A DNA stretch of 64,000 nucleotides from Annona cherimola (taxonomy: Eukaryota; Streptophyta; Magnoliopsida; Magnoliales; Annonaceae). The position numbers and the translations under genes are program-made. Below are positions 25,690-35,289 of this stretch, in pieces. The notes below the pieces were generated by a model. That model made no database searches, had not been told where the DNA came from, and saw only the letters and a program-made list of their open reading frames with translations. How positions within the stretch are numbered: position 1 is the stretch's first letter; every line of letters starts with the position of its first letter. The stretch lies in assembly GCA_030490835.1 (NCBI GenBank), contig CM059975.1, positions 3,871,579 to 3,935,578 of the forward strand. Direction: 5' to 3'.

Positions 25690-26560
25690 ATTTTATCTAA
25701 ATTTGAGTCGCGCCGGTTGATATCCTGCCCAAGATCCGCCACTAATTTCTACTTTCTACGAAAAACCTCGACCCACGTGCGTGCTTTTATCCTCGGAGCC
25801 TGCTACGCTGCGCCTCATGTGAGTTCGGGCCCCACCAAGTGGGTAGTTGGATGGGAGTTAAATGCAGCTTGTACAATCGTTACACGTCCAATCATCCGAG
25901 CCGCTGGCGCGCTGCAACTGCAAATGCAGATGCAATGGTCAGAAGTTCACGCATTGCACGCTTGAGATTACGACATGCAGCTGCTGTAGGGCATCCGTCG
26001 CCCACCACCATGCGTCTCTATCAGACCCGTTTTCACAGGTGAAGCGCCGCAGCGGGAGAAAGACCGTTGCACGCAGAACTTCGAATGCAGACGCTGTAGG
26101 TGGTGGTTTCAGCTTCTCTCCAGCGTCAAAAAGCAGTGTGGCAGTCGCAGGAACATCGAAACGATCGTGCACCCACAACCACCAACAAGCATTTAGGAGC
26201 TATTTAAAATTCGGCCGCCGGCCGACGCCCCACGTCGTGTCGTGGTTTGGTAGACTGGTGGAGCAACGCCATCCGTGCTATTGACTATTGTATTGAGGAG
26301 GGAGTTGCAGGTGCTAGGCATGTGGCCGTTTAGAAACCGTTCAGACCTGATGAAATTGCTTGAAGTGGAGGAAGGTGGTATAAATATTACCAAATTGTAC
26401 GGTCGAGATGGGAATTACCAAATAATAAAGCGCGATAAAGACTACCGCAGGAAAAGGAAAACTCGTCGAAGTCTGATGTTGGTAGACCAACCCCACCGAC
26501 CTGGCAGGTGGGCTGAGCGTGGTTCGAGCCCGCAGTTCATCAGGTATGATTGGTAGCTTT
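25690..26560. other. GC-rich island of unknown content
   Basis: In contrast to the roughly 70% A/T around it, this segment is GC-rich and contains open frames on both strands (the longest 140 codons, plus 25862-26284). None shows a domain, signal peptide or codon pattern that I can support. An isolated B-box-like GTGGTTCGAGCCCG lies at 26519-26532. It could be a decayed promoter or first exon, or a transposon interior. Confidence 0.4.
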
Positions 26561-27320
26561 TTACAGAATAGTCTCTCTATAACGGAAGTCTTATAATTTC
26601 CCCTTACAGTGGAGATTTGGGAAACTTTTTCTTTCATATTATAAGAGTGTGAATGTGCTTCATTTCAATATCAGAATATCATGATATATATAATATATAA
26701 AAAAAAAACTTTTAACCATTCTTCTTCTTCTTCTCCTTTTTTTTCATTTTTTTATTCAGTGTTTATTGCTATTTATATTTTAAAATTTTTATTTTCACTA
26801 TTATTTCTATATATCTCACTGTTAAATTTTTGTTCTAGTTATCATCATATTTCACTCTTTTATCTTGTATTTTATTTTTGAGTTGCCTGACTTGCTTTCC
26901 AGTTTTCAAAACTTTTTTCGTGGTCTTTTTCTTTCATTTATTAGAGGGAGTTTGTTTCTCCCATTTGCATTAGCAATGTGATCTTCTATTGTTTAGGGAT
27001 AAAAATATACTGAACAAGATAAAAAAAAATATACTTTTAAATAAGTTGTAAATATAACAAAAAAATATTTTTAAAATAATCATCATTTTTAATTTATTTT
27101 TAGTAATGTGTATTGTAAATATAAACAATTGTATTAAAAAATTTTAAAACTGTATTGAAAATAAAAAATCTCATACTACACACATCTTATTTAAGGTCTG
27201 GGTTTTTTTTTTACAAAAATCCTTGGATATTTTGGAACACCACTTATTAAACTTAATTATCTTTTTTGCTTATATAAATTTTACTAATTCTTTAAGGTTA
27301 ATGAGCCATTTTTATAGTGG
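26561..27320. other. AT-rich intergenic DNA, nothing recognised
   Basis: Poly-A and CTT-rich runs only. Confidence 0.4.
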
Positions 27321-27324
27321 ATGC

Positions 27325-27580
27325 TTAGGCATGGTTTAATAAGATGGGTGGGTAGCAAGCACACTTTCTCACATTTTTTCACGCATTTTTTTTAAAAAAA
27401 TTAGTTATTCAACAATTCTATTTTTATTTCTATTCAAAAATTCCAATCATGTTATTACACAACTACATCATTTATTTCTATTTTGCTCCTATTATATCAT
27501 ATTACTTTTACACTTTTAAAAAAAAAATTCATAACTTTTCAACTTTCCTCTCAATCTAAATTAACAAACCGTGCCTCGGT
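27325..27580 (-). mobile_element. Diverged MITE of the TTTGG-ended group
   Basis: The left end GGCATGGTTTAATAAG and the right end, on the other strand, GGCACGGTTTGTTAATTTAG form inverted ends. The interior (TTACACAACTACATCATTTA, CTATTATATCATATTAC) corresponds to the reverse orientation of the 281-bp family. Confidence 0.5.
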
Positions 27581-28399
27581 ATAAATTCGAGTTAAATTAT
27601 TGGTTCACATTAGTGGATCCATTGGGTTTCTAATGGCTAAATAAAGCCAGATATCGATGGAAGTATATAAATCCTTGACATTAATTACAATATTACATGA
27701 AACAACGACCGAGAACGTGGGTATTGAGATACGTCGTTATCAAAAACTAAAAACCGTACCGGCCAGGCTCGTTGAATCGGTCAAACTATGAATCAGCCAA
27801 CGGACTGATCTTAATTTATGGTTCATTTAATTTAGTGAAGTAACGTATAGAGTTATTAATAAAAAATTATTTTTAGATTAAGTCATTAAGAGCAATGATT
27901 ATTATTTAAGAATTCATACCATATTGTTTTCAAATTATTTTGAGAAAAATATGGACCTAATTTTTTTTATTTTTTTTTTATTTCATGGACCTAATTGTTT
28001 TAGATTAGTTATGTAGTTAGAGCAAATTAGACTATCAGACAGTCATTTAGCCGATTCCCACCTCTGGTCTAGTTTTAGTAATATCGGGTATACATAAAAT
28101 CGAAGAATAATTTCCATTCAAATACATTTTAAAGATTAATTAATTAGCATGACATATCTATTACTTGTACCATTAGCATATGGACATAACTAATCTCCGG
28201 ATAACATGAAGCCCATCCATGTAGCTCATTAACAAGAATATTTCTTGTCAGTTTGCTGCTAAAGGTTAAAGCTTCGTCACAAAAATAAATAAATAAATAA
28301 AAATCATTATTAAATATAAAATTTTAGCAACTGAGTGAAAAATCTATAAAAATGTCAGGTTTTAGTAACAATATTAATTTTGTTGTTGATGGGTAAAAT

Positions 28400-29230
28400 T
28401 CTCACTGTGATAATATGAAGGCTTAAAGCCTAGTATTATGCTCTAGGGGTGGGAATTGGGGCAGACCATACCGGGTCAATGGTTGCCCAATCCTGACTCT
28501 ACTTTTTAAAAATTGAGTTTGACCCTTCTTTTTATACTGGGTCGGGACAAGGTCGGTTTAACAAGTACTTTTTTTTTAATAGATTCCGAGACAAACTTCA
28601 GGTTGGTATCAGACCGGTTTCGGGATAGCGGGTCGGGTCAAAAAATACGGGTCAAATAAGATCATTTTAAGAATTTATATATCTATCAAACATAAGTGTA
28701 TATCTATACTAAATTTAAATATTATATGCTTCAATATTTCACAAATTATTAAAAAACACATAATTAAGAAAACAAAACGTTTGAAAATATAGTATAAGTT
28801 TATTAAAATAGGTTAATATACAATTACACATAAGGATTATTTATGTACAAAATCTTTTTATTGATTATTATATTGCTTTCTATATAAATTGATTATTCTA
28901 TTGTTGATAGAGTTGAATATAAAAAAGTGAGAATTTTGAAAGAAAATAATAATAATATTTAAACATAGGCTTATAATTTTTAATAAATTAGTATATGCGG
29001 GGCGGGTCGGACTCTTCGGGTCAGGACATGGTCAACTCACTTCGACCATATTTTTTTAATTCGGGTCAAAATTTCTAACTCATTCCTATACCGGGCCAAG
29101 TCAAAGCCGGATCACGGGTCGACCCGCCCCAATTTCCACCCCTATTATGCTCCTTCACCAGAGCCATCCATATCTCCTTCAGTACTCTATGGTTGGAGAA
29201 TAAGCACATGGGATTTTGGCACGGGGGATT
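28400..29230 (-). pseudogene. DVL/RTFL-like micropeptide pseudogene, split by a hAT element
   Basis: On the minus strand, bases just right of 29144 read MCLFSNHRVLKEIWMALVKE then HN. This resembles the intact DVL-type gene at 31782-31904 ([17 protein letters not shown]), and the DNA is alike as well (TGCTCCTTCACCAGAGCCATCC against TGCTCCTTTACCAGAGCCACCC on the plus strand, in short blocks). The frame is broken at the E-H-N codons by the 701-bp element at 28444-29144. Beyond it the frame resumes as EHNTRL and then meets TAA. The conserved RCVVML..CW core is missing, so the copy is dead with or without the insertion. Confidence 0.6.
28444..29144. mobile_element. Non-autonomous hAT element with perfect 8-bp target duplication
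   Basis: The ends are inverted repeats: TAGGGGTGGGAATTGGGGC at the left, and TAGGGGTGGAAATTGGGGC on the other strand at the right (18 of 19 identical). Both sides are flanked by TTATGCTC (28436-28443 and 29145-29152). An 8-bp duplication is the hallmark of hAT transposition. The interior has subterminal GGGTCGGGTC-type motifs at both ends (for example near 28545, 28630 and 28998) around an AT-rich middle, and no transposase frame, so it depends on another copy. Confidence 0.92.
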
Positions 29231-29289
29231 ACCTGCACGAAGCCACGGAGGGCTGCCTCTACAATACAACACACACAACTTTTTTAAAA

Positions 29290-30100
29290 AAATAAAAACT
29301 TAAAAAAAATAAAAACGGATGAATGATTTTGACTTATGAAAGACAAATTATCATGGTTATTCATATGTAGTTATTTATAATTTCAAAAATTACATGTATT
29401 GCAAATTGTTGATATAAATATAAATATTTCAAAAATTTTAATATTTATATTTACACTCTCAAAACATGCAAACTTTTCGCCAGATGCATATTTTACTAGA
29501 AATTATTTTTTGTAGTACGATAGAACAAAGATGTGTTAAGATGATGAATGATTTAAATTAAAAAAATGTATGAATTATTATTAAAAAAAGGGAAAAAAAA
29601 AACCAGGATCGGCTTTGCACTCAACCACATGGATGTTGTTGATGCACCTATGTAACACTTCGTTTTAAAAATTTTAAAATCTATTTATCAATCTTCTTTG
29701 GCTGATCTAGACCATTAATACTAAAGATCGCATCAATTGTATCATAAAAAAAAAATCGATTTCAAGATCCGGTTAGCACAGAGAGGTCTGAGGCCGTCCA
29801 TTGCCCGCGCATTGACTTCATGCCTGGAGGAGGATCTGGGGTTCGAGGTTGAATCAAGCAAGTCATTCTCTACTGGGCTTTGATCCAGTAATTTGAGCCC
29901 ATGTGATAAAATAATTTAAGGCGGGCCTAACTATGAGCCACGCACCTTCTGAGCCGGGCAGCTGTTTGATCATAGAGGAGCGATTCCCAACATCAAGATG
30001 TCATGGGAGCAATATGCATTCCGCCCAAAAACGTATTATTTTTATTTTTTCTTTTTTCTTTTCATAAAACTGTTATTTTAGGCATACTTAATCTATCTAA
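29290..30100. other. Intergenic DNA with a possible SINE-like unit
   Basis: Around 29773-29852 an A-box-like TTAGCACAGAGAGG and a B-box-like GGGGTTCGAGGTTG occur in SINE order on the plus strand, with GC-rich sequence up to about 29960. There is no A-tail or target duplication, so this is tentative. The rest is AT-rich. Confidence 0.3.
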
Positions 30101-30199
30101 CAAGTTCTACTATTTTTGTAGATGTATATATGTTTTTTTGAATATTGGGGATGCTTTCATGAAACCTTCTTTTTATATAACCTTCTTCATTTTCAACAT

Positions 30200-30640
30200 C
30201 TAGATGGTCGATAAAAAATCCACTAGATATATTATCTTTAGCATCACTTGTATTATTATGAAAATCTTTTTATTTTTCCAATACTACTACATATGGGCTC
30301 CATTTACAAATATGTAGAATCAACATAATTACATAATTTAACGCTAACTATTAATTTTTGAGTTGTATTTTCAACATCTAAACCATCTAAAATATCATTA
30401 TTATATGTACAAATAATTGTATAAAGTATTATTACAGTCCAATATATAACTGAATGGCTTTAAGTATTTTCTCTAATTTATACACGAATGTACATATTTT
30501 TGAGGAAATGTAATCTATGCACATATTAGTTTTGGTTGAAACTTGTTTTCCTAACTAAATAAATAATGTTAAATATAACGAATGAATTAAATTTTCCATT
30601 AAATATCAAAATTTTAAAATTTAAGAGGATTACATGGAAA
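30200..30640 (+). repeat. Interspersed repeat, copy A (Mutator-like relative)
   Basis: About 400 bp are collinear with 34220-34630 in the same orientation: ATTATTATGAAAAT, TTTACAAATATGTAGAATCA, ATCTAAACCATCTAAAATAT, TGCACATATTAGTTTTGGTTG, AAATAATGTTAAATATAACG. Weaker similarity extends to 14.95-15.3 kb (reverse) and to the interior of the 527-bp element in the ATG8 intron, where GCCCATGCACATTTTTGATT matches. Confidence 0.6.
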
Positions 30641-31781
30641 CATTAAATATATAGGTATTTTAGTCATTTAAAATGATTAAATTATTCTTACATTTGAAAT
30701 TCAAAAAATATCTACACATCTTTCAAATTGGTAAAACTTGTTACATGAATTAAATATACGTAGAATAATAATTTTATGGAAAAATAAAAAAATAAAAACA
30801 AATACACTTTTGGACCTGATGCATAGGAGAGTTTCATAATACTTATTTATGATGATTTAGGTTTGTGTCCTCTTAAAGTTTGAGAAAATTTCTCTTGTAC
30901 TCATAATATTTACTCCTAACTTTCAATATATTAATAATATTTCATAAATTTCTTTCATATTCACAATATTTCATCTTAAATTACAATCATGCCCATGTAA
31001 TCAACATATACATCATCTACCTACTAAAAGATGATTTTGGCCATCCAAAACTTCATAATTAAAATGATTCAATCATAATATAAATCAATTGATTATGTTA
31101 AATGATCAACTTGTAACAATTAAATTATTTAAGAGTTATATTAAGGCCAAATTGTTTTAATTATAAAAATTTTGATGGGCAAATTTGTCTTTTCAATGAG
31201 ATAAATGATGATTGTATTAACCGCATGAGCATGATAAGAATTTAGAATGAAACAATATGAGAACAATTTGTGAAATGTTTTGATCATATTAGAAATTTAG
31301 GGCAAATATTATAGATATCAGAAGAATTTTATCTTAAAATTTTCAATTCCCAACTCTAAACAAAAGGAAAATTATTAATCTATTTCTCTCCCCTTTTTAA
31401 TTCTTTAAAAATACGGGCTATTTTACACATTAAAAGCCCCGAAATACATGGGTCTTTCTCCTGATTATCAAATGGACGAGAGTGCGCTTCGACAGATCAA
31501 GCAATACAGAAATCCAGCTGGTCATAAGCCGTTGGAACCATACGAAAATCCATTACACTTATTTTTTTCCGATGGAATCCACTACATTAATTACATGTAA
31601 CTGGCCAATCAAAAAAAAAAAAAAAAATACATGGAACTGGAACATGGCACGCATATGAGTATATAAGAAGAATAATTACGATCTAAATACTTTTCACAGA
31701 TTAATTAATTACATTTACATCATCACCCATGGTCTAGTTAACTAATTAGAGTGCAAAGACTAACCAACAAACGAACATGAT
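30641..31781. other. Downstream flank of the DVL gene, no other gene seen
   Basis: AT-rich DNA with an A run at 31612-31627. The 3' UTR of the DVL gene should lie in its last part. No other coding or RNA signal was found. Confidence 0.4.
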
Positions 31782-31904
31782 TTACCCATACTTGTGCCAG
31801 CATACCAACATGACTACACATCTCCAGAGAATATAAAATCTAGACTTTTGCTCCTTTACCAGAGCCACCCATCTCCTCCTCAAGCTGGACGGCTTCTCAT
31901 GCAT
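31782..31904 (-). CDS. DVL/ROTUNDIFOLIA-FOUR-like (RTFL) small peptide, 40 aa
   Basis: DVL/RTFL peptides are very small plant proteins that associate with the plasma membrane and, when over-produced, restrict cell proliferation and change organ shape. This frame has 40 codons: [12 protein letters not shown], then [20 protein letters not shown] and LVCWHKYG. The RTFL core of the family (a basic stretch, then LYI.RRCVVML.CW) is clearly present at residues 17-37, with Trp in place of the first Arg before RCVVML. The ATG at 31904 is the only start in frame; a TGA lies three codons upstream, so the peptide is complete. It is at the short end of the family (about 40-140 aa), lacking most of the variable N-terminal region. 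It stands alone in a transposon-rich interval. A related pseudogene lies 2.7 kb away. Expression cannot be judged from sequence. Confidence 0.88.
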   Translation of the reverse strand: MHEKPSSLRRRWVALVKEQKSRFYILWRCVVMLVCWHKYG

Positions 31905-34190
31905 TCTTTCTCAGCCAAATCACTTGTAGCTAGAGGTATATGGAGGAAGAAGAGCTGGTGAGGCAAGGAAATTAAAATGGGGGAATTGATGTAGTGGGCT
32001 TGTTTGCGTTTTGCCTTCACGAAGAGTCTTTAAATGAAGAAGATGGTGATGTGGGGGTCATAGCAGGCTGTTATGGCGGGCCCCCCCTCCATGCCACAAG
32101 CGACAATATATGGATAGTTGTTGTATGGATTTTTTTTTTTTTTTTAAATGTTCTATCGCAAAATTTACTAACAATATCTTGTTATATTTCTTAGTACCCA
32201 ATCATGCCAAGGTAACTTTACTTTTTCTCAACTGACTGCACCCAATAATATATGCAGGAGACAACAGTCACCGCAGCAGAAGACAAACGCTTGGCGCAGA
32301 GGCCAAAACATGGCTACACCTTTAGTCATTAGTTCTTGTACAGTTGGATTCCCAAAAGATATGTAGATTAGCATATGAATTAATTTCCAAGGAGATGCAA
32401 TTAGTTAAGAGTGGGGTGATTAAATTAAGAAACAGATCACTTGGCCTCGGTCGATCTTATCATTCCATCATCATGTTGCCGAAGCACGTCACGTCTCTTC
32501 AGAAAAGGTGGGGGTGAGGGGGAATAGCAGTCGGAGATTCTCCCAAGTCCCCACCAATGCGTGGGCATTTTGTCAAGGGATGCATTCCCTCAGCATTACT
32601 TGTCGATCTACGGTCATCAAATGCCGAAAAACATACACGCATTTGGGTCCTTGAACAGGTAAGCAAAATGGTGAAAAAAGTACTTCAAAAGTGTAAGAAA
32701 AGCCTGGTGCATAAGTGTTTTCCTTTTCTTTTTTTAAAATTTTCATTGAAAGTATCTTTTTTAATTCATATACCACATTTACAGGCTTTAAATATGTGTA
32801 AATATGTTTTCCTGATTTTCAAACATCAACTGTTTCGGAAAGTACTTAAATAATTTTCACCCACAAAGACTTTTAAAATTGAAAAAAAATATGTCTACAT
32901 ATATCAAAAATTATAAAAATTTTGAATGTAAATTAAATATCACACTAATTTTTAAAATTCAAATGACAAGTAATTTATCCTTTAAGCTCCCAAGCCTCCC
33001 ATATTTTGGCAGATGAACAAACAAACAAAAAAGTTTAGAAATCTAAGTTGTTATAACATCAAAATTATATCCACCCAATGTTTTAAATTTGGGAAACATT
33101 TTTATGATGCCGGTACCATTTAAGATTTGGGTGTTTTTCCCAATTTCCGGCTGACTTTAAAAGTTAGATCAAAATGTAGTCTACCTCTTATATTTAAATT
33201 ATCTGTTTAATTGAGAAATAAAATTTTATCAAATCAAATGTTTTTGTGTAGCCTATTTGATAGAAGTAATAAAAATATAAAATCAAATTAATAACATTGT
33301 TTGATTTACATACCTACTTCAAACAAAGTCGCTAATTCAAAATCTATACTATCTAATACATTCTTTTTATATAGATAAATAACTATATAAATTATTATTA
33401 AATTTCAATAAATCGTTGAATGAATTTAACTAATTTTTATATTTTACATGATTATAAGTATTTGAAAGCATGGGTAGCCCACTCAAAATTTTGATAAAAA
33501 TAATTTTTAATACAATGATAAAATAAATAACTTCAAACAAAATGAATCAACCGTATTTTAATTTTATCGTAGAATAAAGTAATTCCCTCCAAATTTTAAG
33601 GGACTATTAGGCTTTCCAAATGGCTGGCAATTGCGAGACAAAAGAGTGACCGAATAATATTCCTATTCTCATTGTTTCTGGGTTGTCTTGCACTGCACTA
33701 GTGGAGCCGCCATTTGGACCATTTGAACTTTGAATACTTTGATGGCACGTGTGTGAGTGGACGCATGCATTGTGCATGTGTGGTCCACAAATCATGTCTA
33801 CCTAAGAAAACCTTGTTTGTCAGAAAAGTTATCAGAGTCGACATGACTTAAAGGTAACACTTGAGGGCGTGGGGGCGTACGTAAGGGCTATGTGATATAA
33901 GGAGGAATCTAGCATCGCCTCAGCCGTCCATCACAACTTTTGAAGGTTGGCCACATGCCCAAAAATGTCTTCTATTCTACCTGCTGGGCTTTGGTTCGAA
34001 CGTGTTGGGTTGGAGGTCAAAGTAAAACATTGTAAGCTCCTATAGCTACTTGTATCCTTCAATAACAAATCTACATTATTTTCCGCCAATAAATTTATTA
34101 TTTTTATTTGCTTTATAAATGATTTTGGAATTGGAAAAAGATGCTTAAAAATGAAGGAAGGAAAATGAAGAGGTAAAATAAGGACTACCG
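31905..34190. other. Upstream flank of the DVL gene
   Basis: The first 300 bases on the minus-strand upstream side are relatively GC-rich (including CCGCCATAACAGCC near 32068) and probably hold the DVL leader and promoter; a TATA-like CATATATTG lies near 32108. Further right the DNA is AT-rich. I find no other gene; open frames of 60-98 codons here show no family signal. Confidence 0.4.
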
Positions 34191-34199
34191 TAGTTAAAC

Positions 34200-34640
34200 C
34201 TTTCTTCTATGTAGCTCTTTTTGTTTTTAATATCTTAATGAGTGATAGAAAATCAACATCTTCTATTATATTTACCATCATTTATATTATTATGAAAATT
34301 CTTTCATTCTTTTATATCATTATATATGCGCCTCATTTATAAATGTGTAAAATTAATATAATAAAATAATTTAATACTAAAAATCAATTTTTAAGTAGTA
34401 TTTTTAACATCTAAATTATCTAAAATATCATTACTATATGAATAAATGATTCTATATTATATTCTAATACATATATAAATAGCTCTAAACATTTTCTATT
34501 TTGGAGCAAATGTGACCCATGCGCATATTCGATTTGGATGGAACTTGATCTCTTAGTTAAACAAATAATATTAAATATAACAAATGAATTAGATTTTACA
34601 TCAATCATCAATATTTAAAAAATAGAAGGAGTTATATAAA
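34200..34640 (+). repeat. Interspersed repeat, copy B
   Basis: Collinear with 30200-30640 in the same orientation (ATTATTATGAAAATTC, TAAATGTGTAAAATTAATAT, ATCTAAATTATCTAAAATAT, TTAAATATAACAAATGAATT). It includes GACCCATGCGCATATTCGAT, which matches the 527-bp Mutator-like element in the ATG8 intron. Confidence 0.6.
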
Positions 34641-34672
34641 ATTACTTTTATGTAACCAACTCGTTAATAAAA

Positions 34673-35031
34673 GAGGGGTGATCGGGTGTGGCTAGGCACA
34701 TAGGGGCCGCCATGCGTCCGACTGAAAAACCTCTTTTTAAAATTTTTTGATTTTTTTATAAACATGTAGAGCTAGGTGTATTTAACCTATAAATTAATTT
34801 TTACTATTTTTGGATGGTTTTAAGTATTTTTATTTTTAATCATAGCGACATTTTTCATAATTTCTAAGTTGAAAAATTACAAAAATGCCACTATTTTTAA
34901 AAATAAAAAATACTTAAAAGCATAAAAAATGGTAAAACTTGGTTTATAAGTTAAATACACTCAGCTCTACATGTTTATAAAAAAATACTTTTGGGGGGTC
35001 TCATGCTCCCGGACGCATGAGATCACCCCTC
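34673..35031. mobile_element. Foldback element with perfect 9-bp target duplication
   Basis: Ends are GAGGGGTGATC and GATCACCCCTC, flanked by TTAATAAAA on both sides (34664-34672 and 35032-35040). Inside, near-terminal GCATGCGTCC/GGACGCATGA blocks and AT-rich arms are inverted copies of each other (TACATGTTTATAAAAAAA near the right end mirrors TTTTTTTATAAACATGTA near the left), so almost the whole element can fold on itself. The 9-bp duplication indicates Mutator-type transposition. No coding capacity. Confidence 0.9.
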
Positions 35032-35079
35032 TTAATAAAAATATGATATGATGATTCAAATGCAAATAATAAAAAAATT

Positions 35080-35281
35080 AGCCAACTTGTGCATAGCCCA
35101 GTTGGTAAAAGCCCTGGCTTGTGTTTAGGTGGTAGGGATTTCGATTCATTGTTGGTAGCATTGTGTCTTTCATTTAAGAAGTGTTGATCTCCTCCCCCAG
35201 ATGATGTGTATTGTTGATAGTTAAGGTGAATTAGGCTTAAATTGTAACAAAATATGGGTGGTATTGTAAAAAAAAAAAAAT
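35080..35281 (+). mobile_element. tRNA-derived SINE
   Basis: An A box (TAGCCCAGTTGG, 35094-35105) and a B-box-like GGATTTCGATTC (35136-35147) are followed by a body and a terminal A run at 35269-35281. The order and spacing are those of a tRNA-derived SINE. A target duplication was not identified. Confidence 0.65.
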
Positions 35282-35289
35282 CATCAAAA

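Noticed and set aside
25862..26284. 140-codon plus-strand frame as a gene
   Set aside because: Open only because the island is GC-rich; overlapping frames on both strands are equally open and none has a recognisable domain.
26519..26532. B-box-like GTGGTTCGAGCCCG as a tRNA gene or SINE
   Set aside because: No matching A box, acceptor stem or A-tail nearby.
34680..35031. Hairpin-forming non-coding RNA gene
   Set aside because: Exact target duplications and inverted ends show a transposon.
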